DNA from: CAYNFH01 sp964396385
GTDB lineage: Bacteria; Armatimonadota; Chthonomonadetes; Chthonomonadales; CAJBBX01
NCBI GenBank assembly: GCA_964396385.1
Contig: CAYNFH010000054.1
Coordinates: 1 to 28,847 of the forward strand
Direction of reading: 5' to 3'
DNA length: 28,847 nucleotides
Shown here in pieces: positions 1 to 7,235 of this stretch. A program made the position numbers and the translations under genes. Within the stretch, counting starts at the first letter, position 1. Every line of letters begins with the position of its first letter. Under the pieces are notes generated by a model that ran no database searches, was not told where the DNA came from, and was given only the letters and a program-made list of their open reading frames with translations.

Positions 1-506
1 TCCCGGCACGTCGCCGCGTCACCCGATACAAATACGGCCGGCACGCCGAAGCTGCCGGCCACCGCCGCCACAATGCCGGATTCCCCGACCAGCCTGCCGT
101 TGATAGTAGCGTCGTACCAGCTTTCGGAAGAGACCGTGTGGCAAAGCACCCCGTCCGGCGTGCCCGCCATGGCATGCGCTCCGACGAACACCACGCAGTC
201 GCACTCCCCGCGCTCCATAGGCGCCACGTGGCGCGCCCAGGCATGGCCCACGATATAATCCGCCCCGCGCTCCAGTTTGTCCGGAATCCAGCTCATAAAG
301 GGCTTGGCGCCGCTGTAACCGCCGCCGTGCCCGTCGAGCGCGAGGATGTCCGTCGCGCCGGCCTTCTTGCAGCCTCTTACCGCCGCGTTGATCTCCCCTG
401 TGTAGAGCCGCCGTCCCTCCTCATACAGAGGGCTGTTGCCTCCCACGTGCTCCCACGACTGTATCCCACACACCCCCTCCATATCCGCAAAGATCATAAC
501 CCTCAT
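1..506 (-). CDS. M55 family D-aminopeptidase (DppA-like), 3' part cut by window edge
   Basis: Metal-dependent D-amino-acid dipeptide or tripeptide hydrolase, cytoplasmic, possibly recycling cell-wall D-Ala peptides. About 168 residues are visible from the start. The N-terminus reads MRVMIFADMEG, giving the Asp8 and Glu10 zinc ligands of DppA. LDGHGG supplies His60, VGAHAMAG supplies His111, LCHT carries the expected nucleophile region at His123, and GRLVGES supplies Glu142. All known active-site positions of the family are therefore present in order. The ATG at 506 follows GGTGAGGTG. It begins only 8 bp after the stop of the dehydratase gene, so the two are almost certainly co-transcribed. 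The family call is strong; the substrate is not shown by the sequence. Confidence 0.88.
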   Translation of the reverse strand, partial: MRVMIFADMEGVCGIQSWEHVGGNSPLYEEGRRLYTGEINAAVRGCKKAGATDILALDGHGGGYSGAKPFMSWIPDKLERGADYIVGHAWARHVAPMERGECDCVVFVGAHAMAGTPDGVLCHTVSSESWYDATINGRLVGESGIVAAVAGSFGVPAVFVSGDAATCR

Positions 507-514
507 CGATCACC

Positions 515-1762
515 TCACCAGTCGTGAACGCTGCCGTCTGCCCGACGGACCGTCGGGAGATACGCGCGCCGATACGGATGCTTGGCGGCGGCCTCCTCAT
601 TCAGGTCGACGCCGAGCCCCGGCGCCTCGGAAGGAATCAGGTAGCCGTCGCGATACTCGGGCGCGCCCGGCATCACCTCGTTCACCGTCTCCGAGAAGAA
701 AACCATTTCCTGCACCCCGAAGTTGGGGATGGCGCAGTCCAGATGGACGTTGGCGGCATGCGTCGCCGGCCCGATGTCGCCGGGCCCATGCCAGGCCGTG
801 AGCACCTGATACGGCTCAGCGATGGCCGCGATCTTCCGCGCCTCCGTAATGCCGCCGATGTGCCCGAGGTCGCAGCGGATGAAGTCGATGAGCTGCTCCG
901 TGATGAGCGGCAGACATTCGTACTTGGAGTGGAACAGCTCCCCCATGGCAATGGGTGTGGTGGCGTGCTGCCGGATGAGCCTGAAGCTCTCCTTGTGCTC
1001 GGGTCGCAGGGGGTCCTCCAGGAAGAAGAGGTGAAACGGCTCCAGCTCCTGCGCCAGCCGGGCCGCCTGGATGGGCGAAAGCCGCTCGTGCACGTCGTGC
1101 AGCAGCTCCACCTCGTCCCCCAGCTTATCGCGAAGATAGGCGAAGAGCTTCGGCACCACGCGCAGGTACTGCGACGGCTCCCAGTTGCGCTCCTCGTGCG
1201 GCATCGGTCCACCGTCCCCATAGGACCGGCCCGTACCCGCCGCCCAGGTTGCGGAAGCCGCCTCCTTGCCGCCGCCCACGCCATAAGTGCCCGATGCCTT
1301 CGGCACCGCGCACTGGGCGCGGATGCACTTGAACCCCTTTTCCTGGAGCGCGCGCACACTGTCCTCCACCTGCGGGAATTCCGCGCCGCCGGCGTGGCTG
1401 TAGACCAGCGCCCCCTCTCGGGTCCGGCCGCCCAGCAGCGAGTACAGCGGCAGCCCCGCGCGCTTCCCCTTGATGTCCCAGAGCGCCAGGTCGATGCCGG
1501 CCAGGGCCGTCATCAGCACCGGGCCGCCGCGCCAGTAGGTCCCACGGAAGAGATACTGCCAGATGTCCTCCACTTGGTCGGGGTCGCGGCCAATGAGCAG
1601 CGGCGCGATATGGTCCTTCAATGCCGAGGCGACGGCCAGCTCCCGGCCGTTGAGCGTGGAGTCCCCCACCCCGTACAGCCCCGGCTCATCCGTGAGGACC
1701 TTCAGGAAGACGTAGTTACGACCGGGACACGTGACGATGACCCGGATATCGGTGATCTTCAT
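515..1762 (-). CDS. Mandelate racemase/enolase-superfamily sugar-acid dehydratase (ManD/RspA-like)
   Basis: Predicted Mg-dependent dehydratase of the D-mannonate dehydratase (ManD, formerly RspA) subgroup, about 415 residues, the usual length. The N-terminus MKITDIRVIVTCPG matches the family capping domain. The barrel shows LLHDVHER (metal Asp plus catalytic His on strand 3, near residue 215), FFLEDPLRPE (Glu), MGELF (Glu), RCDLGHIGGITEARK and WHGPGDIGP. These are the expected ligands and the subgroup's characteristic blocks. ATG at 1762 is chosen because family members start with MKIT. A GTG at 1789 has a better Shine-Dalgarno (AGGAA) and would add nine residues. A perfect 9-bp inverted repeat lies between the two candidate starts. 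Actual activity on mannonate or gluconate, or none, cannot be read from sequence. Confidence 0.9.
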   Translation of the reverse strand: MKITDIRVIVTCPGRNYVFLKVLTDEPGLYGVGDSTLNGRELAVASALKDHIAPLLIGRDPDQVEDIWQYLFRGTYWRGGPVLMTALAGIDLALWDIKGKRAGLPLYSLLGGRTREGALVYSHAGGAEFPQVEDSVRALQEKGFKCIRAQCAVPKASGTYGVGGGKEAASATWAAGTGRSYGDGGPMPHEERNWEPSQYLRVVPKLFAYLRDKLGDEVELLHDVHERLSPIQAARLAQELEPFHLFFLEDPLRPEHKESFRLIRQHATTPIAMGELFHSKYECLPLITEQLIDFIRCDLGHIGGITEARKIAAIAEPYQVLTAWHGPGDIGPATHAANVHLDCAIPNFGVQEMVFFSETVNEVMPGAPEYRDGYLIPSEAPGLGVDLNEEAAAKHPYRRAYLPTVRRADGSVHDW

Positions 1763-1763
1763 A

Positions 1764-1789
1764 GTGAGCGTCTCGTTCGGGACGCTCAC
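1764..1789 (-). promoter_or_regulatory. Perfect inverted repeat abutting the ManD-like start codon
   Basis: GTGAGCGTC at 1764-1772 and GACGCTCAC at 1781-1789 are exact reverse complements separated by 8 bases. The repeat ends one base before the ATG at 1762. In mRNA it would form a hairpin directly 5' of the start codon; in DNA it could be a dimeric operator. It may instead be coding if translation starts at the GTG at 1789. Function inferred. Confidence 0.5.
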
Positions 1790-1846
1790 GGAAGATTCCT
1801 GGCGGAAGAAGGGCGTTCAGGCGCGGAATCCGAAACACCGGAACAC

Positions 1847-2980
1847 CTATCCCTCATCGCTTGGCAGCGCCGCCATCCGCTTGCCGGTTCCGTCGGCGTT
1901 GTATATGAAGAGGCGCGGCTGGTCCTCCCCGTTGTCCAGCAGCGCCAGTCTTTGGCCATCGCGTGACCACGCGGGGACAAACTGTGCGCCCGGTTCCGGC
2001 CCGCGGATCAGGCACGCGCTCGAGCCATCCATCTCCATCCAGAAGCAGGCGGCCAGCGTCTCTTCCTCTGCGCCACCACCCGTCCGGTTGTACTCCACCA
2101 CCAAGGCTAGCCGTTCTCCATTCGGCGAGAAGGTGACGGATGCCACTGATGGAGTTACATTGCGGGAAAGAGCCAGCCGCACCGGCGGCAGGAACAACAG
2201 AGTGCTGGGCAATGCGAGTCTCTCCCGGTTTCCATTGACCGGGTCGTAACGGTAGACAGAAACCGAGTTGCCGCCGCCGGCAAAGTCAGCTTCCGCCCAG
2301 AGGAGCCTGCCCAGCCTATCGGAGTAGGCCACGCCCAGGAGCTGGTCCGGCGCCGCGAGCCGCTCTACCTCGCCGGCATGGGTCCGGTACAGCCCGCACT
2401 CGTACGCGGGCGTCCCATCCGCGCTGGCGGCTTCCGCCAGGCCCGCAAAGGCCGCCCCTTCCTCGCCGGGCAGCGTAACCAGCGGTCCGGCAACGGAAAT
2501 GTGCTTCGGCACACGGATGCTCTCGTCCATGCTGCCGTCCAGTTTGTACCACCCGATATCGCTTCCGCCATCCGCTGCGTGCACCGCGACGAATCGCTGG
2601 CCATCTTCTGTCCATGCAAACGGAGGATCGATGTCCGTTCCAAGGTCCGTCGTCTGCCCGGTACTCTTGTCGAACACGGCCGTGTGAGCTCGTACGACTG
2701 TGGCATTCGCATCGGCTCCCTGCTGACCATCCGGCTCGGACCTACCGGTCTGGAAGAGCAAGTACCGGCCGTCCGGCGACCACACCGGCGAATTGGCGCT
2801 CTCGCCTTCGCCCGAGACCTTGACCCAGTTCTCGTCATCCACACTGGCGACCCAGACCGCGCCGCCATGGCTCACCGCAACGTGGCGGCCATCGCCGCTC
2901 ATGTCCATCTGGTCCTGGCATCCCGCGAGTGCCAGCAGCGCGGCAGCCACCGCAATCAGCGCCATCCATCGTGCACCCAT
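1847..2980 (-). CDS. Lipoprotein with TolB/WD40-like beta-propeller repeats
   Basis: Exported protein of 377 residues. The N-terminus MGARWMALIAV is followed by a hydrophobic stretch and the lipobox LALAGC, so Cys21 is the predicted lipidated residue. The mature part repeats propeller blades of the TolB/PD40 type: MSGDGRHVAVS, VWSPDGRYLLFQ, FAWTEDGQRFVAV, FSPNGERLALVVE and PAWSRDGQRLALL, ending in a blade that mentions DGTGKRMAALP. Each has the S/T-x-D-G-x-x-L/I-A signature. ATG at 2980 is chosen over the in-frame codon at 2998 because AGGAGGG stands 6 bp upstream of it. It is the first gene of the minus-strand group at this end. Propellers of this kind bind protein or peptide partners; the partner here is unknown. 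Confidence 0.85.
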   Translation of the reverse strand: MGARWMALIAVAAALLALAGCQDQMDMSGDGRHVAVSHGGAVWVASVDDENWVKVSGEGESANSPVWSPDGRYLLFQTGRSEPDGQQGADANATVVRAHTAVFDKSTGQTTDLGTDIDPPFAWTEDGQRFVAVHAADGGSDIGWYKLDGSMDESIRVPKHISVAGPLVTLPGEEGAAFAGLAEAASADGTPAYECGLYRTHAGEVERLAAPDQLLGVAYSDRLGRLLWAEADFAGGGNSVSVYRYDPVNGNRERLALPSTLLFLPPVRLALSRNVTPSVASVTFSPNGERLALVVEYNRTGGGAEEETLAACFWMEMDGSSACLIRGPEPGAQFVPAWSRDGQRLALLDNGEDQPRLFIYNADGTGKRMAALPSDEG

Positions 2981-3061
2981 CGGTTCCCTCCTGCGCAATC
3001 AGCATCAGACCAGCAACAGTGGTTCTGCTGACCACTCTAGCAAGCCGGCAAGGAGGTTTCA

Positions 3062-3289
3062 ATGGGCCGAAAGTCCTATTTCCTGCCCAAACGGACAGTC
3101 GCGGAATCCGCCCGCTCGGCGGATGTGCCGATCCACGCTTCCATCGTATCCTGGTTGCAACAACCGGCGGGCCTCGGACTACGGACTTCGGACCGCCTAT
3201 TCTCCAAGGAGCATCAGAATGGCAGCGAAGAGCATACTGAGCGAGCTTTCGGACGCCCTCGCCGGAGCGGTGGAATCCGTGGGGGCTAG
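3062..3289 (+). CDS. Possible small ORF with strong RBS overlapping the protease gene
   Basis: An ORF of 75 codons starts MGRKSYFLPKR. It sits 5 bp downstream of a full AAGGAGG, one of the best ribosome binding sites in the window. It runs 70 bp into the protease gene in another frame. Its C-terminal part is simply the shadow of the protease N-terminus, and 3170-3200 is a low-complexity CGGAC-rich stretch. I recognise no family. It may be a short leader peptide, the remnant of a longer gene, or a spurious ORF behind a stray purine tract. Confidence 0.25.
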   Translation: MGRKSYFLPKRTVAESARSADVPIHASIVSWLQQPAGLGLRTSDRLFSKEHQNGSEEHTERAFGRPRRSGGIRGG

Positions 3290-4106
3290 CGTCGTCCGCG
3301 TGGACGACGGCACACGCCTCACCGCGAGCGGTATCATCTGGTCGGCGGACGGCGTGGTGCTGGCCACCTCACACGGCGTAGAGCGCGATGAAGAGGTACA
3401 GGTAGAGCTGCATGACGGCCGGCGCCTTCCCGCCGCCGTGCTCGGCCGCGACCACGATACCGACCTCGCCGCGCTGAAGGTGGAGGCAACCGGCCTGCCG
3501 GCGGTCCAGCGTGCATCCGCGGCGGAAGTCAAGGTGGGCCAACTCGTCCTGGCCCTCGGGCGGCCCGGAAGCGCTGGACTGCAAGCCACCGTCGGCATCA
3601 TCGGCGCGAAAGTGGAGACCCAGACTGGCGGCAAGCCGGGCTACATTCTGAACACGGACGCGGTGCTCTACCCCGGCTTCTCCGGAGGACCCCTCGCGGA
3701 CGTTTCCGGGCGGGTGGTCGGGCTCAACAACCTGATGTTCGGCCGGGGTAGAGGCGTCGCCATCGGCACTCCCGTGCTGGAGCACGTGGCCGCCGCGCTC
3801 GTGGCGCACGGCCGGATCCGGCGCGGCTACCTCGGCGTGCGGACTCAGAGCGTGGCGGTGCCCGCATCGCTCAACCCGGGACAGGAGGGCGGCGCGCTCG
3901 TGGTGCAGGTCGAGCCGGGAAGCCCGGCAGAGCAGGCAGGGCTGCTGCTCGGGGATACGATCCTCGCCATGGGCGAGGACTCGATAACGGACGTGGACGA
4001 CCTCCGGACCGTCCTTCGCGGCCGGCAGGCAGGCGACGCGGTGGCGCTCCGCGTCCTGCGTGGCGGCGCGGTAAAGGAGATCTCCGCCACTCTAGGCGGC
4101 GAATAG
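3219..4106 (+). CDS. HtrA/DegP-type trypsin-like serine protease with one PDZ domain, no signal peptide
   Basis: Predicted serine protease of 295 residues. The protease domain covers about 20-190 and shows the S1C triad: His52 (ATSHGVE), Asp82 (DTDLAAL) and Ser155 (GFSGGPL, where GNSGGPL is usual). A PDZ domain follows at about 200-293 (LGVRTQS, VEPGSPAEQAGLLLGDTILAM). The start at 3219 is set by AAGGAG 7 bp upstream; the frame stays open further 5' but without homology. The N-terminus MAAKSILSELSDAL has no signal peptide or membrane helix, whereas HtrA proteins are normally periplasmic or anchored. This one is therefore predicted to be cytoplasmic. It is followed 28 bp later by a response-regulator-like gene, probably in the same operon. 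Confidence 0.9.
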   Translation: MAAKSILSELSDALAGAVESVGASVVRVDDGTRLTASGIIWSADGVVLATSHGVERDEEVQVELHDGRRLPAAVLGRDHDTDLAALKVEATGLPAVQRASAAEVKVGQLVLALGRPGSAGLQATVGIIGAKVETQTGGKPGYILNTDAVLYPGFSGGPLADVSGRVVGLNNLMFGRGRGVAIGTPVLEHVAAALVAHGRIRRGYLGVRTQSVAVPASLNPGQEGGALVVQVEPGSPAEQAGLLLGDTILAMGEDSITDVDDLRTVLRGRQAGDAVALRVLRGGAVKEISATLGGE

Positions 4107-4134
4107 GTGGATTGATGGGGGGCAGGCAGGGAGC

Positions 4135-4776
4135 GTGATCCGTGTGCTGATCGTAGCCGCCTATGCGGCCGTGCGGGCGGGCCTGCAGGCGCTCCTGGCC
4201 GAGGAGCCGGATCTGGAGATAGTGTGCCAGGCCGCCGGTTCAGCCGAGCTGGAAAGGGCGCTGGCGCAAACCCTGCCGGACGTGGTGCTCTTTGACCACC
4301 AGCCCGCCGAAGCCGCGCGCGTGCTGGAACTGACCGCGGCGGCGGAGGCCGGACTGGTGGTTCTCGGCGAAGAGCGCACCGGCCTGCGGGCGCTGGCCGA
4401 GGCGCCGGTGAGGGGCTGGGGTTTCCTGCTGAAAGAGGCGGGTGGCCCGGAAATAGCCGCGGCCGTCCGCGCTGCCGCTTCCGGCCTGTCCGCCCTTGAC
4501 CGGTCCGTCGCCGCGGGTCTGGCCGCCGCGGGTCTGGCCGCTGCCCAAGCCGACCTATCGGACCTCGACCCGGACGAACCGATCCTCACGTCACGAGAAC
4601 GCGAAGTGCTTCAGCTCATGGCGCAAGGCCTCCCGAACAAAGCCATTGCCGGCCGCCTCGGGGTAAGCCAGCACACGGCCAAGTTCCACGTGGCGTCCAT
4701 CCTGGCCAAGCTGAACGCCGCTAGCCGCACAGAGGCCGTCACGGTCGGCGCCCGCCGCGGCCTCATCGCCCTGTGA
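4135..4776 (+). CDS. NarL/LuxR-type transcriptional regulator with degenerate receiver domain
   Basis: A protein of 213 residues with an N-terminal receiver fold (1-115) and a C-terminal LuxR helix-turn-helix (about 149-210: LTSREREVLQLMAQGLPNKAIAGRLGVS and following). The HTH is canonical. In the receiver the acidic pair that binds Mg is replaced by alanines (IVAAY, residues 8-9). The switch Thr/Ser is Gly78. Asp54 (LFDHQP) and Lys100 (LLKEAG) remain. This pattern is known from atypical, phosphorylation-independent regulators. A 15-bp tandem duplication at about 4510-4540 encodes the alanine-rich linker AAGLAAAGLAA. GTG start, preceded by GGCAGGGAG. Its position 28 bp after the protease gene suggests that the two act in one circuit; no histidine kinase is nearby. 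Confidence 0.9.
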   Translation: MIRVLIVAAYAAVRAGLQALLAEEPDLEIVCQAAGSAELERALAQTLPDVVLFDHQPAEAARVLELTAAAEAGLVVLGEERTGLRALAEAPVRGWGFLLKEAGGPEIAAAVRAAASGLSALDRSVAAGLAAAGLAAAQADLSDLDPDEPILTSREREVLQLMAQGLPNKAIAGRLGVSQHTAKFHVASILAKLNAASRTEAVTVGARRGLIAL

Positions 4777-4786
4777 GGAGGGCTTG

Positions 4787-4929
4787 AACCGCAGAGGACG
4801 CAGAGAGCACAGAGAAAGGCGGATGAGGCAATCAGGCGATGGGGCGATGAGGTGTGGCCGGAATCCGAACTGCTTACCCCCTCATCTCCTCATCCGAATC
4901 TCTGCGTCCACTGTGTCCTCTGTGGTGAA
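4787..4929. repeat. Long imperfect palindromic repeat with GCAGAGGACGCAGAG-type ends
   Basis: The left end (accgcagaggacgcagag and on) and the right end (ctctgcgtccactgtgtcctctgtggt) are imperfect inverted copies of about 28 bp. They enclose a second inverted pair, gatgagg and cctcatc. The middle carries no gene. Similar ACAGAGGACACAGAG palindromes are interspersed in many environmental bacterial genomes. It fills the gap between convergent genes and may act as a bidirectional transcription stop. Confidence 0.6.
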
Positions 4930-4949
4930 TCACTTCCCTGCAAGTGACT

Positions 4950-5759
4950 TCAGGTGGATGCCCGCTGGATGCAGTCCCGCAGGAACGAGGCGCTGCGCGG
5001 CAGCGCGTCCTCCGCCGGACCGGTCAGGCCGCACTCGAAGGCCATATATCCGGTGAAGCCGGCCTCATGGAGCGCACGGAAGATGCCCGTGAAGTCGATG
5101 TCGCCGCTCCCCGGCTCCTTCCGCGTGTTGTCGGCAAGGTGCACGTGCCCGATGGTGTCGCCGCAGGCGCGGATGGTCGCCGGCATGTTCACCTCTTCGA
5201 TGTGCATGTGGAAGGTGTCGGACATCAGCCGCACGCCGCGGCTGTTGAGCGTCCGCACCACCGACGCCCCATCCTCCTGCCGGGCAAGACTGTTCGATTC
5301 GTACCGGTTTAGCGGCTCCAGTAGAATAGCGGTCCCTGTCTGTTCCGCGTGCGGAGCCAGGTCCCGCAGCATGGCCAGGAGCAGCTCTCGCTCCAGCTCA
5401 GCGCGGCCTTTCCAGGGCGAGAGATCCGGCACCCGGTCGTTGCTGTTGAAGATCGGTACTGTGATGGGACCCACCGCTCCCAAGTCCGCCGAATAGTCTA
5501 GGTGGCGCTTCAGCGCGTCCGCGCAGGCCTGCCGGTGTCGCCGGTCCGGGTGGACCAGCTCGGCGGGGCAGCCGCCGCAGATGGAGGAAGCCTTCACGGG
5601 GCTGTCCTTCAGCGCGGCCCGCCGCTCCGCGAACCCCTCCGCGTCGTTGAGCTGGCCGCCGTTTAGCTCCACCCCGTCAAAGCCGTACCGCTCCAGATTG
5701 CGGAGCTTCTCCGCGAACGTCGCCCCCGGTACCAACCCTTCCTGGCACGATAGCTTCAT
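4950..5759 (-). CDS. Sugar phosphate isomerase/epimerase-like TIM barrel (AP_endonuc_2 family)
   Basis: A protein of 269 residues of the xylose isomerase-like TIM-barrel superfamily, cytoplasmic, likely interconverting a keto sugar or sugar acid. The N-terminus is MKLSCQEGLVPG. Metal-binding blocks appear in order: ILLEPLNRYE (Glu), SDTFHMHIEE (Asp and His), GHVHLADNTRKEPG (His) and AFECGLTG (Glu). This is the hydroxypyruvate-isomerase / tagatose-epimerase arrangement, and the length is normal. The ATG at 5759 is preceded by GAAGGAGA. It lies 13 bp downstream of the glycosidase-like gene and should share its transcript. The pairing suggests that the sugar released outside is isomerised inside; the substrate is not determined. 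Confidence 0.9.
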   Translation of the reverse strand: MKLSCQEGLVPGATFAEKLRNLERYGFDGVELNGGQLNDAEGFAERRAALKDSPVKASSICGGCPAELVHPDRRHRQACADALKRHLDYSADLGAVGPITVPIFNSNDRVPDLSPWKGRAELERELLLAMLRDLAPHAEQTGTAILLEPLNRYESNSLARQEDGASVVRTLNSRGVRLMSDTFHMHIEEVNMPATIRACGDTIGHVHLADNTRKEPGSGDIDFTGIFRALHEAGFTGYMAFECGLTGPAEDALPRSASFLRDCIQRAST

Positions 5760-5772
5760 GTCATTCTCCTTC

Positions 5773-7051
5773 CTACCACCGCCACAGCTCCGCGTCCGCC
5801 GGCGCGAGATTCAGGCGTACCGCCAGGTCGCCGTCGGCGTTGGCGGTCGCCTTCACTGCCGACCAGCGGCCGGTCGCCAGGCTGAGCCGCTCCGNNNNNN
5901 NNNNTGTTGAGCAGCGCCTCCGCCGTCGTGGGCTGTTTGTAGTCCCGGTTGGCAAATAGCACGTAAAGGTGCGTATCATTGCGGAAGAGGCCCACCGTCA
6001 CGTCCCCGCCGCGGGCGAAGTTCACGGGGGTTCCCTCCTCTCGCGCGGCACCGCCGGGAGCGATGTTGCCGTTCTGGAACACGGTCGCCAGCTCCGCGCC
6101 CACCAGGTACTTGCCGATGGCGCGGACGTCGTGGTTGATCCGCCGCACCTCCTCGTACTGGGTGGAAGGCGAACCGTCCGCGCCGACGATGCCCGGCCCC
6201 ACCTGGAAGTCCTGCCCAGGCGGCGTCCAATAGGTGAAGTACATCAGCCCCTGCCCTCCCCCCGCCAGCGTCTGCATTGCCTCCCAGCGCTTTTCCGCCT
6301 CGTCCGGCTGGCGGTAGCCCAGGTGTGGGATGGCGAGCACGATCTGCCAGAACGGGATTCGGTACCGGTCTGCCAGCGTGCGGACGGTGTGCAGGTTGGC
6401 GAAGAAGCCGGGTCGGTCGCCGCTCTTCAGGAAGTGGTAGTGGTCGTAGCTCAGGATGGCCGGGTGTACCGCACGGATGAACTTCTCCACGTACGCCTCG
6501 TAGCTGTCCGCGCCGAGCTGCTGCGCGCTGGCGTAGTTCGGAAACAGGTTGATGTACGCTGGGTGCGCGGGGTCCTTCTGCCGCAGGTACTCCACCACCT
6601 CGCCAAGTCCGGTGAACTTGTCCGCCGAGGGCTCGTCCGTGAGGAAGTAGCCGGCCAGCGCGGGGTGATGTCCATACTCCGCCACCACGGCATCCAGCCG
6701 CTTGCGCGCGTCCGGCACGCCGGTAATGGCCATGGGCAGCCTGTCGTCGAAGATGAACGCTTTGAGTCCCGCCTCCTTCGAGCAGTCCAGGAGGCGGCCG
6801 TTGACCTCCGGCGTGAATGGACCTTCACAGGGAGGCATGACCAGCGTGAAGCCGGCGGCCGCGATCTGCCGGAACCGGTCCGGAGTGATGTACTGGCCGG
6901 GCGGCCCGCACCAGAAGCTGATGGGAAATTCCTTCGGGGCCCAGCCGGGGACGCCGGCTCGGCTCTGGGCGGCAGCCGACCTCGCCGCTGGCGTCCCGTA
7001 TCCGCCTCCGAGCACCGCCAGGAACACGGCCACCGCTACCAGCTCACGCAT
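5773..7051 (-). CDS. Secreted glycoside-hydrolase-like TIM-barrel protein, interrupted by assembly gap
   Basis: Starts MRELVAVAVFLAVLGGGYG, a signal peptide, at an ATG preceded by AGGAGG (7051). The body is a glycosidase-like TIM barrel: FWCGPPGQYITPDRF, VMPPCEGPF, FDDRLP, YFLTDEPSADKF (DEP carrying a candidate acid/base Glu), YINLFPNY, DHYHFLKSGD and MYFTYWTPPG. A C-terminal beta-domain follows (HLYVLFANRDY). The scaffold gap 5895-5904 interrupts it. Upstream of the gap the frame reads to TAEALLN. Downstream, sensible protein (LSLATGRWSAVKATAN, NLAPADAELWRW, stop at 5773) is in a different frame. The true gap length is therefore not 10, and the true length is unknown. The protein resembles GH42-like proteins but I cannot assign a numbered family. 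Confidence 0.75.
5895..5904. other. Run of ten Ns (scaffold gap)
   Basis: Ten consecutive undetermined bases. The open reading frame changes across it, so the placeholder length is not the real distance. Confidence 0.98.
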
Positions 7052-7142
7052 GGATCCCTGTCCTCCTGGGGCCGGTTTTCGACCCAGGGAGTGGAACTCC
7101 TGCGGCTCGTGGTTCATTCGGCTGGTTCTTCGCACTTTCCAG

Positions 7143-7194
7143 AGTCCCCGCAGGGGGACTTCGCGTCTTCCGTAGCCCGCGACTTCAGTCGCCG
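7143..7194. repeat. Interspersed repeat with two small palindromes (AGTCCCC...GGGGACT and GCGACTtcAGTCGC)
   Basis: AGTCCCC at 7143-7149 pairs with GGGGACT at 7154-7160. After TCGCGTCTTCCGTAGCCC, GCGACT (7179-7184) pairs with AGTCGC (7187-7192). This composite closely resembles a repeat (agtccgc...gcggact...gtagcccgcgacttcagtcgcc) that I know as widely scattered in environmental bacterial genomes. It lies between the export-protein stop and the glycosidase start. Confidence 0.55.
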
Positions 7195-7235
7195 GTGACA
7201 GCCGGCGGGCGCAAAGGACTTACCGGATGAACCGC

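Noticed and set aside
524..1966. 480-codon plus-strand ORF opposite the dehydratase gene
   Set aside because: His/Arg/Leu-rich shadow without domain signals; the minus strand encodes a full enolase-superfamily protein.
3018..3036. AGTGGT-N7-ACCACT inverted repeat upstream of the lipoprotein gene
   Set aside because: Six-bp arms with no overlap to a recognisable promoter; expected by chance at this length.
2793..3218. N-terminal extension of the protease frame
   Set aside because: It runs antisense through the lipoprotein gene start; AAGGAG-ATG at 3219 is clear.
5969..7198. 409-codon plus-strand ORF opposite the glycosidase-like gene
   Set aside because: Shadow ORF; no ribosome binding site and unnatural composition.
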